DNA of 64,000 bases from Siphonodentalium dalli (lineage: Eukaryota; Mollusca; Scaphopoda; Gadilida; Siphonodentaliidae). The notes under the pieces are model-generated. The model did not search any database and was not told where the DNA came from. It was given only the letters and a program-made list of their open reading frames with translations. Positions 11,205 through 24,200 of this stretch are shown piece by piece; position 1 is the stretch's first letter; each line of letters starts with the position of its first letter. The position numbers and the translations under genes were made by a program. The DNA lies in contig CP136062.1 in assembly GCA_032622095.1 (NCBI GenBank), positions 155,986,875-156,050,874 on the forward strand, read 5' to 3'.

Positions 11205-14200
11205 TGATTCCACATTTCACTCTCGAATATATAGAGGCAATGGGAAAAAAATATTTGGGCACCTGAATGGGATTTTGGGCTCTATTCAGGGGGGATATTT
11301 TGTTTTTTTAATGGTTAAATTGGTATATTTAACTGGAATTGGGTCCTTTAAAGGTATATACTTCTAGGTCTCCTAGTGTTTTTGGAAATATCTGCATCAG
11401 TATAAGAAGATTTGCAAAAGTTTGGGCTCCTTAGTGGGTTTTAAGGGTATGGAGACAGCCCAACACCCACAGCACCCATGACAATTCAAGTTAAATTGGT
11501 ATATTTAACTTGAATTGGGCCATATGACCCATTATATGTATCTACTTCCAACACTTTTGTTGTTTGTGGATAGGTATGCATCTATGCAAATGGTTTGCAC
11601 AAAGTTTGGGCTCCTCAGTGGGTTTTAAGGGTATTGAGACAGCCCAACACCCACAGCACCCATGATAAAACCATACAGCACCCGTGCCTATGAAAACATA
11701 TTTCTGAATCAGCCATCTCTCAGACTATACTCATTCTGTAAATGATTCCATATTTCACTCTAGAATATATAGAGGCAATGGGAAAAAAATATTTGGGCAC
11801 CTGAATGGGATTTTGGGCTCTATTCAGGGGGGATATTTGGTTTTTTTAATGGTTAAATTTGTATATTTAACTGGAATTGGGTCCTGTAAAGGTATATACT
11901 TCTAGGTCTCCTAGTGTTTTTGGAAATATCTGCATCAGTATAAGAAGATTTGCAAAAGTTTGGGCTCCTTAGTGGGTTTTAAGGGTATGGAGACAGCCCA
12001 ACACCCACAGCACCCATGACAATTCAAGTTAAATTGGTATATTTAACTTGAATTGGGCCATATGACCCATTATATGTATCTACTTCCAACACTTTTGTTG
12101 TTTGTGGATAGGTATGCATCTATGCAAATGGTTTGCACAAAGTTTGGGCTCCTCAGTAGGTTTTAAGGGTATTGAGACAGCCCAACACCCACAGCACCCA
12201 TGATAAAACCATACAGCACCCGTGCCTATGAAAACATATTTCTGAGTCAGCCATCTCTCAGACTATACCCATTCTGTAAATGATTCCACATTTCGCTCTA
12301 GAATATATAGAGGCAATGGGAAAAAAATATTTGGGCACCTGAATGGGATTTTGGGCTCTATTCAGGGGGGATATTTGTTTTTTTTAATGGTTAAATTTGT
12401 ATATTTAACTGGAATTGGGTCCTGTAAAGGTATATACTTCTAGGTCTCCTAGTGTTTTTGGAAATATCTGCATGAGTATAAGAAGATTTGCAAAAGTTTG
12501 GGCTCCTTAGTGGGTTTTAAGGGTATGGAGACAGCCCAACACCCACAGCACCCATGACAATTCAAGTTAAATTGGTATATTTAACTTGAATTGGGCCATA
12601 TGACCCATTATATGTATCTACTTCCAACACTTTTGTTGTTTGTGGATAGGTATGCATCTATGCAAATGGTTTGCACAGAGTTTGGGCTCCTCAGTGGGTT
12701 TTAAGGGTATTGAGACAGCCCAACACCCACAGCACCCATGATAAAACCATACAGCACCCGTGCCTATGAAAACATATTTCTGAGTCAGCCATCTCTCAGA
12801 CTATACCCATTCTGTAAATGATTCCACATTTCACTCTAGAATATATAGAGGCAATGGGAAAAAAATATTTAGGCACCTGAATGGGATTTTGGGCTCTATT
12901 CAGGGGGGATATTTGGTTTTTTTAATGGTTAAATTGGTATATTTAACTGGAATTGGGTCCTGTAAAGGTATATACTTCTAGGTCTCCTAGTGTTTTTGGA
13001 AATATCTGCATCAGTATAAGAAGATTTGCAAAAGTTTGGGCTCCTTAGTGGGTTTTAAGGGTATGGAGACAGCCCAACACCCACAGCACCCATGACAATT
13101 CAAGTTAAATTGGTATATTTAACTTGAATTGGGCCATATAACCCATTATATGTATCTACTTCCAACACTTTTGTTGTTTGTGGATAGGTATGCATCTATG
13201 CAAATGGTTTGCACAAAGCTTGGGCTCCTCAGTGGGTTTTAAGGGTATTGAGACAGCCCAACACCCACAGCACCCATGGTAAAACCATACAGCACCCGTG
13301 CCTATGAAAACATATTTCTGAGTCAGCCATCTCTCAGACTATACCCATTCTGTAAATGATTCCACATTTCACTCTAAAATATATAGAGGCAATGGGAAAA
13401 AAATATTTGGGCACCTGAATGGGATTTTGGGCTCTATTCGGGGGGGATATTTGGTTTTTTTAATGGTTAAATTTGTATATTTAACTGGAATTGGGTCCTG
13501 TAAAGGTATATACTTCTAGGTCTCCTAGTGTTTTTGGAAATATCTGCATCAGTATATGAAGATTTGCAAAAGTTTGGCCTCATTAGTGGGTTTTAAGGGT
13601 ATGGAGACAGCCCAACACCCACAGCACCCATGACAATTCAAGTTAAATTGGTATATTTAACTTGAATTGGGCCATATGACCCATTATATGTATCTACTTC
13701 CAACACTTTTGTTGTCTGTGGATAGGTATGCATCTATGCAAATGGTTTGCACAAAGTTTGGGCGCCTCAGTGGGTTTTAAGGGTATTGAGACAGCCCAAC
13801 ACCCACAGCACCCATGATAAAACCATACAGCACCCGTGCCTATGAAAACATATTTCTGAGTCAGCCATCTCTCAGACTATACCCATTCTGTAATTGATTC
13901 CACATTTCGCTCTAGAATATATAGAGGCAATGGGAAAAAAATATTTGGGCACCTGAATGGGATTTTGGGCTCTATTCAGGGGAGATATTTGTTTTTTTTA
14001 ATGGTTAAATTTGTATATTTAACTGGAATTGGGTCCTGTAAAGGTATATACTTCTAGGTCTCCTAGTGTTTTTGGAAATATCTGCATCAGTATAAGAAGA
14101 TTTGCAAAAGTTTGGGCTCCTTAGTGGGTTTTAAGGGTATGGAGACAGCCCAACACCCACAGCACCCATGACAATTCAAGTTAAATTGGTATATTTAACT

Positions 14201-17200
14201 TGAATTGGGCCATATGACCCATTATATGTATCTACTTCCAACACTTTTGTTGTCTGTGGATAGGTATGCATCTATGCAAATGGTTTGCACAAAGTTTGGG
14301 CTCCTCAGTGGGTTTTAAGGGTATTGAGACAGTCGAAAACCCACAGCACCCATGATAAAACCATACAGTACCCGTGCCTATGAAAACATATTTCTGAGTC
14401 AGCCATCTCTCGGACTATACCCATTCTGTAAATGATTCCACATTTCACTCTAGAATATATAGAGGCAATGGGAAAAAAATATTTGGGCACCTGAATGGGA
14501 TTTTGGGCTCTTTTCAGGGGGGATATTAGGTTTTTTTAATGGTTAAATTTGTATATTTAACTGGAATTGGGTCATGTAAAGGTATATACTTCTAGGTCTC
14601 CTAGTGTTTTTGGAAATATCTGCATCAGTATAAGAAGATTTGCAAAAGTTTGGGCTCCTTAGTGGGTTTTAAGGGTATGGAGACAGCCCAACACCCACAG
14701 CACCCATGACAATTCAAGTTAAATTGGTATATTTAACGTGAATTGGGCCATATGACCCATTATATGTATCTACTTCCAACACTTTTGTTGTTTGTGGATA
14801 GGTATGCATCTATGCAAATGGTTTGCACAAAGTTTGGGCTCCTCAGTGGGTTTTAAGGGTATTGAGACAGCCATGATTCCACATTTCACTCTCGAATATA
14901 TAGAGGCAATGGGAAAAAAATATTTGGGCACCTGAATGGGATTTTGGGCTCTATTCAGGGGGGATATTTTGTTTTTTTAATGGTTAAATTGGTATATTTA
15001 ACTGGAATTGGGTCCTTTAAAGGTATATACTTCTAGGTCTCCTAGTGTTTTTGGAAATATCTGCATCAGTATAAGAAGATTTGCAAAAGTTTGGGCTCCT
15101 TAGTGGGTTTTAAGGGTATGGAGACAGCCCAACACCCACAGCACCCATGACAATTCAAGTTAAATTGGTATATTTAACTTGAATTGGGCCATATGACCCA
15201 TTATATGTATCTACTTCCAACACTTTTGTTGTTTGTGGATAGGTATGCATCTATGCAAATGGTTTGCACAAAGTTTGGGCTCCTCAGTGGGTTTTAAGGG
15301 TATTGAGACAGCCCAACACCCACAGCACCCATGATAAAACCATACAGCACCCGTGCCTATGAAAACATATTTCTGAATCAGCCATCTCTCAGACTATACT
15401 CATTCTGTAAATGATTCCATATTTCACTCTAGAATATATAGAGGCAATGGGAAAAAAATATTTGGGCACCTGAATGGGATTTTGGGCTCTATTCAGGGGG
15501 GATATTTGGTTTTTTTAATGGTTAAATTTGTATATTTAACTGGAATTGGGTCCTGTAAAGGTATATACTTCTAGGTCTCCTAGTGTTTTTGGAAATATCT
15601 GCATCAGTATAAGAAGATTTGCAAAAGTTTGGGCTCCTTAGTGGGTTTTAAGGGTATGGAAACAGCCCAACACCCACAGCACCCATGACAATTCAAGTTA
15701 AATTGGTATATTTAACTTGAATTGGGCCATATGACCCATTATATGTATCTACTTCCAACACTTTTGTTGTTTGTGGATAGGTATGCATCTATGCAAATGG
15801 TTTGCACAAAGTTTGGGCTCCTCAGTAGGTTTTAAGGGTATTGAGACAGCCCAACACCCACAGCACCCATGATAAAACCATACAGCACCCGTGCCTATGA
15901 AAACATATTTCTGAGTCAGCCATCTCTCAGACTATACCCATTCTGAAAATGATTCCACATTTCGCTCTAGAATATATAGAGGCAATGGGAAAAAAATATT
16001 TGGGCACCTGAATGGGATTTTGGGCTCTATTCAGGGGGGATATTTGTTTTTTTTAATGGTTAAATTTGTATATTTAACTGGAATTGGGTCCTGTAAAGGT
16101 ATATACTTCTAGGTCTCCTAGTGTTTTTGGAAATATCTGCATGAGTATAAGAAGATTTGCAAAAGATTGGGCTCCTTAGTGGGTTTTAAGGGTATGGAGA
16201 CAGCCCAACACCCACAGCACCCATGACAATTCAAGTTAAATTGGTATATTTAACTTGAATTGGGCCATATGACCCATTATATGTATCTACTTCCAACACT
16301 TTTGTTGTTTGTGGATAGGTATGCATCTATGCAAATGGTTTGCACAGAGTTTGGGCTCCTCAGTGGGTTTTAAGGGTATTGAGACAGCCCAACACCCACA
16401 GCACCCATGATAAAACCATACATCACCCGTGCCTATGAAAACATATTTCTGAGTCAGCCATCTCTCAGACTATACCCATTCTGTAAATGATTCCACATTT
16501 CACTCTAGAATATATAGAGGCAATGGGAAAAAAATATTTAGGCACCTGAATGGGATTTTGGGCTCTATTCAGGGGGGATATTTGGTTTTTTTAATGGTTA
16601 AATTGGTATATTTAACTGGAATTGGGTCCTGTAAAGGTATATACTTCTAGGTCTCCTAGTGTTTTTGGAAATATCTGCATCAGTATAAGAAGATTTGCAA
16701 AAGTTTGGGCTCCTTAGTGGGTTTTAAGGGTATGGAGACAGCCCAACACCCACAGCACCCATGACAATTCAAGTTAAATTGGTATATTTAACTTGAATTG
16801 GGCCATATAACCCATTATATGTATCTACTTCCAACACTTTTGTTGTTTGTGGATAGGTATGCATCTATGCAAATGGTTTGCACAAAGCTTGGGTTCCTCA
16901 GTGGGTTTTAAGGGTATTGAGACAGCCCAACACCCACAGCACCCATGGTAAAACCATACAGCACCCGTGCCTATGAAAACATATTTCTGAGTCAGCCATC
17001 TCTCAGACTATACCCATTCTGTAAATGATTCCACATTTCACTCTAAAATATATAGAGGCAATGGGAAAAAAATATTTGGGCACCTGAATGGGATTTTGGG
17101 CTCTATTCGGGGGGGATATTTGGTTTTTTTAATGGTTAAATTTGTATATTTAACTGGAATTGGGTCCTGTAAAGGTATATACTTCTAGGTCTCCTAGTGT

Positions 17201-20170
17201 TTTTGGAAATATCTGCATCAGTATATGAAGATTTGCAAAAGTTTGGCCTCATTAGTGGGTTTTAAGGGTATGGAGACAGCCCAACACCCACAGCACCCAT
17301 GACAATTCAAGTTAAATTGGTATATTTAACTTGAATTGGGCCATATGACCCATTATATGTATCTACTTCCAACACTTTTGTTGTCTGTGGATAGGTATGC
17401 ATCTATGCAAATGGTTTGCACAAAGTTTGGGCGCCTCAGTGGGTTTTAAGGGTATTGAGACAGCCCAACACCCACAGCACCCATGATAAAACCATACAGC
17501 ACCCGTGCCTATGAAAACATATTTCTGAGTCAGCCATCTCTGAGACTATACCCATTCTGTAATTGATTCCACATTTCACTCTAGAATATATAGAGGCAAT
17601 GGGAAAAAAATATTTGGGCACCTGAATGGGATTTTGGGCTCTATTCAGGGGAGATATTTGTTTTTTTTAATGGTTAAATTTGTATATTTAACTGGAATTG
17701 GGTCCTGTAAAGGTATATACTTCTAGGTCTCCTAGTGTTTTTGGAAATATCTGCATCAGTATAAGAAGATTTGCAAAAGTTTGGGCTCCTTAGTGGGTTT
17801 TAAGGGTATGGAGACAGCCCAACACCCACAGCACCCATGACAATTCAAGTTAAATTGGTATATTTAACTTGAATTGGGCCATATGACCCATTATATGTAT
17901 CTACTTCCAACACTTTTGTTGTCTGTGGATAGGTATGCATCTATGCAAATGGTTTGCACAAAGTTTGGGCTCCTCAGTGGGTTTTAAGGGTATTGAGACA
18001 GTCCAAAACCCACAGCACCCATGATAAAACCATACAGTACCCGTGCCTATGAAAACATATTTCTGAGTCAGCCATCTCTCAGACTATACCCATTCTGTAA
18101 ATGATTCCACATTTCACTCTAGAATATATAGAGGCAATGGGAAAAAAATATTTGGGCACCTGAATGAGATTTTGGGCTCTTTTCAGGGGGGATATTTGGT
18201 TTTTTTAATGGTTAAATTTGTATATTTAACTGGAATTGGGTCATGTAAAGGTATATACTTCTAGGTCTCCTAGTGTTTTTGGAAATATCTGCATCAGTAT
18301 AAGAAGATTTGCAAAAGTTTGGGCTCCTTAGTGGGTTTTAAGGGTATGGAGACAGCCCAACACCCACAGCACCCATGACAATTCAAGTTAAATTGGTATA
18401 TTTAACGTGAATTGGGCCATATGACCCATTATATGTATCTACTTCCAACACTTTTGTTGTTTGTGGATAGGTATGCATCTATGCAAATGGTTTGCACAAA
18501 GTTTGGGCTCCTCAGTGGGTTTTAAGGGTATTGAGACAGCCATGATTCCACATTTCACTCTCGAATATATAGAGGCAATGGGAAAAAAATATTTGGGCAC
18601 CTGAATGGGATTTTGGGCTCTATTCAGGGGGGATATTTTGTTTTTTTAATGGTTAAATTGGTATATTTAACTGGAATTGGGTCCTTTAAAGGTATATACT
18701 TCTAGGTCTCCTAGTGTTTTTGGAAATATCTGCATCAGTATAAGAAGATTTGCAAAAGTTTGGGCTCCTTAGTGGGTTTTAAGGGTATGGAGACAGCCCA
18801 ACACCCACAGCACCCATGACAATTCAAGTTAAATTGGTATATTTAACTTGAATTGGGCCATATGACCCATTATATGTATCTACTTCCAACACTTTTGTTG
18901 TTTGTGGATAGGTATGCATCTATGCAAATGGTTTGCACAAAGTTTGGGCTCCTCAGTGGGTTTTTAGGGTATTGAGACAGCCCAACACCCACAGCACCCA
19001 TGATAAAACCATACAGCACCCGTGCCTATGAAAACATATTTCTGAATCAGCCATCTCTCAGACTATACTCATTCTGTAAATGATTCCATATTTCACTCTA
19101 GAATATATAGAGGCAATGGGAAAAAAATATTTGGGCACCTGAATGGGATTTTGGGCTCTATTCAGGGGGGATATTTGTTTTTTTAATGGTTAAATTTGTA
19201 TATTTAACTGGAATTGGGTCCTGTAAAGGTATATACTTCTAGGTCTCCTAGTGTTTTTGGAAATATCTGCATCAGTATAAGAAGATTTGCAAAAGTTTGG
19301 GCTCCTTAGTGGGTTTTAAGGGTATGGAGACAGCCCAACACCCACAGCACCCATGACAATTCAAGTTAAATTGGTATATTTAACTTGAATTGGGCCATAT
19401 GACCCATTATATGTATCTACTTCCAACACTTTTGTTGTTTGTGGATAGGTATGCATCTATGCAAATGGTTTGCACAAAGTTTGGGCTCCTCAGTAGGTTT
19501 TAAGGGTATTGAGACAGCCCAACACCCACAGCACCCATGATAAAACCATACAGCACCCGTGCCTATGAAAACATATTTCTGAGTCAGCCATCTCTCAGAC
19601 TATACCCATTCTGTAAATGATTCCACATTTCGCTCTAGAATATATAGAGGCAATGGGAAAAAAATATTTGGGCACCTGAATGGGATTTTGGGCTCTATTC
19701 AGGGGGGATATTTGTTTTTTTTAATGGTTAAATTTGTATATTTAACTGGAATTGGGTCCTGTAAAGGTATATACTTCTAGGTCTCCTAGTGTTTTTGGAA
19801 ATATCTGCATGAGTATAAGAAGATTTGCAAAAGTTTGGGCTCCTTAGTGGGTTTTAAGGGTATGGAGACAGCCCAACACCCACAGCACCCATGACAATTC
19901 AAGTTAAATTGGTATATTTAACTTGAATTGGGCCATATGACCCATTATATGTATCTACTTCCAACACTTTTGTTGTTTGTGGATAGGTATGCATCTATGC
20001 AAATGGTTTGCACAGAGTTTGGGCTCCTCAGTGGGTTTTAAGGGTATTGAGACAGCCCAACACCCACAGCACCCATGATAAAACCATACAGCACCCGTGC
20101 CTATGAAAACATATTTCTGAGTCAGCCATCTCTCAGACTATACCCATTCTGTAAATGATTCCACATTTCA

Positions 20171-20548
20171 CTCTAGAATGGGAAAAAAATATTTAGGCAC
20201 CTGAATGGGATTTTGGGCTCTATTCAGGGGGGATATTTGGTTTTTTTAATGGTTAAATTGGTATATTTAACTGGAATTGGGTCCTGTAAAGGTATATACT
20301 TCTAGGTCTCCTAGTGTTTTTGGAAATATCTGCATCAGTATAAGAAGATTTGCAAAAGTTGCAATGGGAAAAAAATATTTAGGCACCTGAATGGGATTTT
20401 GGGCTCTATTCAGGGGGGATATTTGGTTTTTTTAATGGTTAAATTGGTATATTTAACTGGAATTGGGTCCTGTAAAGGTATATACTTCTAGGTCTCCTAG
20501 TGTTTTTGGAAATATCTGCATCAGTATAAGAAGATTTGCAAAAGTTTG
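20171..20548. repeat. Local 186-bp tandem duplication plus 13-bp deletion
   Basis: At about 20,177 the text ctctagaa|tgggaaaa has lost 13 bp (tatatagaggcaa). The following segment, from aatgggaaaaaaatattta to gatttgcaaaagtt, ends at 20,360 and restarts at gcaatgggaa, so aatggg recurs at 20363, 186 bp after 20177. The join lies between the end of gcaaaagtt and gcaatggg and shares only the short gcaa. With one other 1-base loss nearby it explains the 172-bp extra length of the third 7-mer copy. Neither 7-mer sister has it, so it arose after the amplification. Confidence 0.85.
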
Positions 20549-21269
20549 GGCTCCTTAGTGGGTTTTAAGGGTATGGAGACAGCCCAACACCCACAGCACC
20601 CATGACAATTCAAGTTAAATTGGTATATTTAACTTGAATTGGGCCATATAACCCATTATATGTATCTACTTCCAACACTTTTGTTGTTTGTGGATAGGTA
20701 TGCATCTATGCAAATGGTTTGCACAAAGTTTGGGCTCCTCAGTGGGTTTTAAGGGTATTGAGACAGCCCAACACCCACAGCACCCATGGTAAAACCATAC
20801 AGCACCCGTGCCTATGAAAACATATTTCTGAGTCAGCCATCTCTCAGACTATACCCATTCTGTAAATGATTCCACATTTCACTCTAAAATATATAGAGGC
20901 AATGGGAAAAAAATATTTGGGCACCTGAATGGGATTTTGGGCTCTATTCGGGGGGGATATTTGTTTTTTTTAATGGTTAAATTTGTATATTTAACTGGAA
21001 TTGGGTCCTGTAAAGGTATATACTTCTAGGTCTCCTAGTGTTTTTGGAAATATCTGCATCAGTATATGAAGATTTGCAAAAGTTTGGCCTCATTAGTGGG
21101 TTTTAAGGGTATGGAGACAGCCCAACACCCACAGCACCCATGACAATTCAAGTTAAATTGGTATATTTAACTTGAATTGGGCCATATGACCCATTATATG
21201 TATCTACTTCCAACACTTTTGTTGTTTGTGGATAGGTATGCATCTATGCAAATGATTTGCACAAAGTTT

Positions 21270-24200
21270 GGGCTCCTCAGTGGGTTTTAAGGGTATTGAG
21301 AGGGCCCAACACCCACAGCACCCATGATAAAACCATACAGCACCCGTGCCTATGAAAACATATTTCTGAGTCAGCCATCTCTCAGACCATACCCATTCTG
21401 TAAATGATTCCACATTTCACTCTAGAATATATAAAGGCAATGGGAAAAAAATATTTGGGCACCTGAATGGGATTTTGGGCTCTATTCAGGGGGGATATTT
21501 GGTTTTTTTAATGGTTAAATTTGTATATTTAACTGGAATTGGGTCCTGTAAAGGTATATACTTCTAGGTCTCCTAGTGTTTTTGGAAATATCTGCATCAG
21601 TATAAGAAGATTTGCAAAAGTTTGGGCTCCTTAGTGGGTTTTAAGGGTATGGAGACAGCCCAACACCCACAGCACCCATGACAATTCAAGTTAAATTGGT
21701 ATATTTAACTTGAATTGGGCCATATGACTCATTATATGTATCTACTTCCAACACTTTTGTTGTTTGTGGATAGGTATGCATCTATGCAAATGGTTTGCAC
21801 AAAGTTTGGGCTCCTGAGTGTGGTTTAAGGGTATTGAGACAGCCCAACACCCACAGCACCCATGATAAAACCATACAGCACCCGTGCCTATGAAAACATA
21901 TTTCTGAGTCAGCCATCTCTCAGACTATACCCATTCTGTAAATGATTCCACATTTCACTCTAGAATATATAGAGGCAATGGGAAAAAAATATTTGGGCAC
22001 CTGAATGGGATTTTGGGCTCTTTTCAGGGGGGATATTTGTTTTTTTTAATGGTTAAATTTGTATATTTAACTGGAATTGGGTCCTGTAAAGGTATATACT
22101 TCTAGGTCTCCTAGTGTTTTTGGAAATATCTGCATCAGTATAAGAAGATTTGCAAAAGTTTGGGCTCCTTAGTGGGTTTTAAGGGTATGGAGACAGCCCA
22201 ACACCCACAGCACCCACGACAATTCAAGTTAAATTGGTATATTTAACTTGAATTGGGCCATATGACTCATTATATGTATCTACTTCCAACACTTTTGTTG
22301 TTTGTGGATAGGTATGCATCTATGCAAATGGTTTGCACAAAGTTTGGGCTCCTCAGTGGGTTTTAAGGGTATTGAGACAGCCCAACACCCACAGCACCCA
22401 TGATAAAACCATACAGCACCCGTGCCTATGAAAACATATTTCTGAATCAGCCATCTCTCAGACTATACTCATTCTGTAAATGATTCCACATTTCACTCTC
22501 GAATATATAGAGGCAATGGGAAAAAAATATTTGGGCACCTGAATGGGATTTTGGGCTCTATTCAGGGGGGATATTTGGTTTTTGTAATGGTTAAATTGGT
22601 ATATTTAACTGGAATTGGGTCCTTTAAAGGTATATACTTCTAGGTCTCCTAGTGTTTTTGGAAATATCTGCATCAGTATAAGAAGATTTGCAAAAGTTTG
22701 GGCTCCTTAGTGGGTTTTAAGGGTATGGAGACAGCCCAACACCCACAGCACCCATGACAATTCAAGTTAAATTGGTATATTTAACTTGAATTGGGCCATA
22801 TGACCCATTATATGTATCTACTTCCAACACTTTTGTTGTTTGTGGATAGGTATGCATCTATGCAAATGGTTTGCACAAAGTTTGGGCTCCTCAGTGGGTT
22901 TTAAGGGTATTGAGACAGCCCAACACCCACAGCACCCATGATAAAACCATACAGCACCCGTGCCTATGAAAACATATTTCTGAATCAGCCATCTCTCAGA
23001 CTATACTCACTCTGTAAATGATTCCATATTTCACTCTAGAATATATAGAGGCAATGGGAAAAAAATATTTGGGCACCTGAATGGGATTTTGGGCTCTATT
23101 CAGGGGGGATATTTGGTTTTTTTAATGGTTAAATTTGTATATTTAACTGGAATTGGGTCCTGTAAAGGTATATACTTCTAGGTCTCCTAGTGTTTTTGGA
23201 AATATCTGCATCAGTATAAGAAGATTTGCAAAAGTTTGGGCTCCTTAGTGGGTTTTAAGGGTATGGAGACAGCCCAACACCCACAGCACCCATGACAATT
23301 CAAGTTAAATTGGTATATTTAACTTGAATTGGGCCATATGACCCATTATATGTATCTACTTCCAACACTTTTGTTGTTTGTGGATAGGTATGCATCTATG
23401 CAAATGGTTTGCACAAAGTTTGGGCTCCTCAGTGGGTTTTAAGGGTATTGAGACAGCCCAACACCCACAGCACCCATGATAAAACCATACAGCACCCGTG
23501 CCTATGAAAACATATTTCTGAGTCAGCCATCTCTCAGACTATACCCATTCTGTAAATGATTCCACATTTCGCTCTAGAATATATAGAGGCAATGGGAAAA
23601 AAATATTTGGGCACCTGAATGGGATTTTGGGCTCTATTCAGGGGGGGATATTTGTTTTTTTTAATGGTTAAATTTGTATATTTAACTGGAATTGGGTCCT
23701 GTAAAGGTATATACTTCTAGGTCTCCTAGTGTTTTTGGAAATATCTGCATGAGTATAAGAAGATTTGCAAAAGTTTGGGCTCCTTAGTGGGTTTTAAGGG
23801 TATGGAGACAGCCCAACACCCACAGCACCCATGACAATTCAAGTTAAATTGGTATATTTAACTTGAATTGGGCCATATGACCCATTATATGTATCTACTT
23901 CCAACACTTTTGTTGTTTGTGGATAGGTATGCATCTATGCAAATGGTTTGCACAGAGTTTGGGCTCCTCAGTGGGTTTTAAGGGTATTGAGACAGCCCAA
24001 CACCCACAGCACCCATGATAAAACTATACAGCACCCGTGCCTATGAAAACATATTTCTGAGTCAGCCATCTCTCAGACTATACCCATTCTGTAAATGATT
24101 CCACATTTCACTCTAGAATATATAGAGGCAATGGGAAAAAAATATTTAGGCACCTGAATGGGATTTTGGGCTCTATTCAGGGGGGATATTTGGTTTTTTT

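Larger units (their letters stand above)
10091..21269. repeat. Three copies of a 7-mer higher-order repeat (3,669 bp) with a 97-bp deletion marker
   Basis: The variant gggcgcctcag occurs at 10091, 13760 and 17429, exactly 3,669 bp apart. Other markers keep the same spacing: cagtc(c/g)aaaac at 10661, 14330 and 17999, and the deletion junction gacagccatgattcc at about 11203, 14872 and 18541. Since 3,669 equals 7 x 538 minus 97, each copy is seven units of which one has lost 97 bp. Copies run 10091-13759, 13760-17428 and 17429-21269. The third is 172 bp longer because of a local rearrangement near 20.2-20.4 kb. Internal differences between copies are few, so this block amplified recently. Confidence 0.9.
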
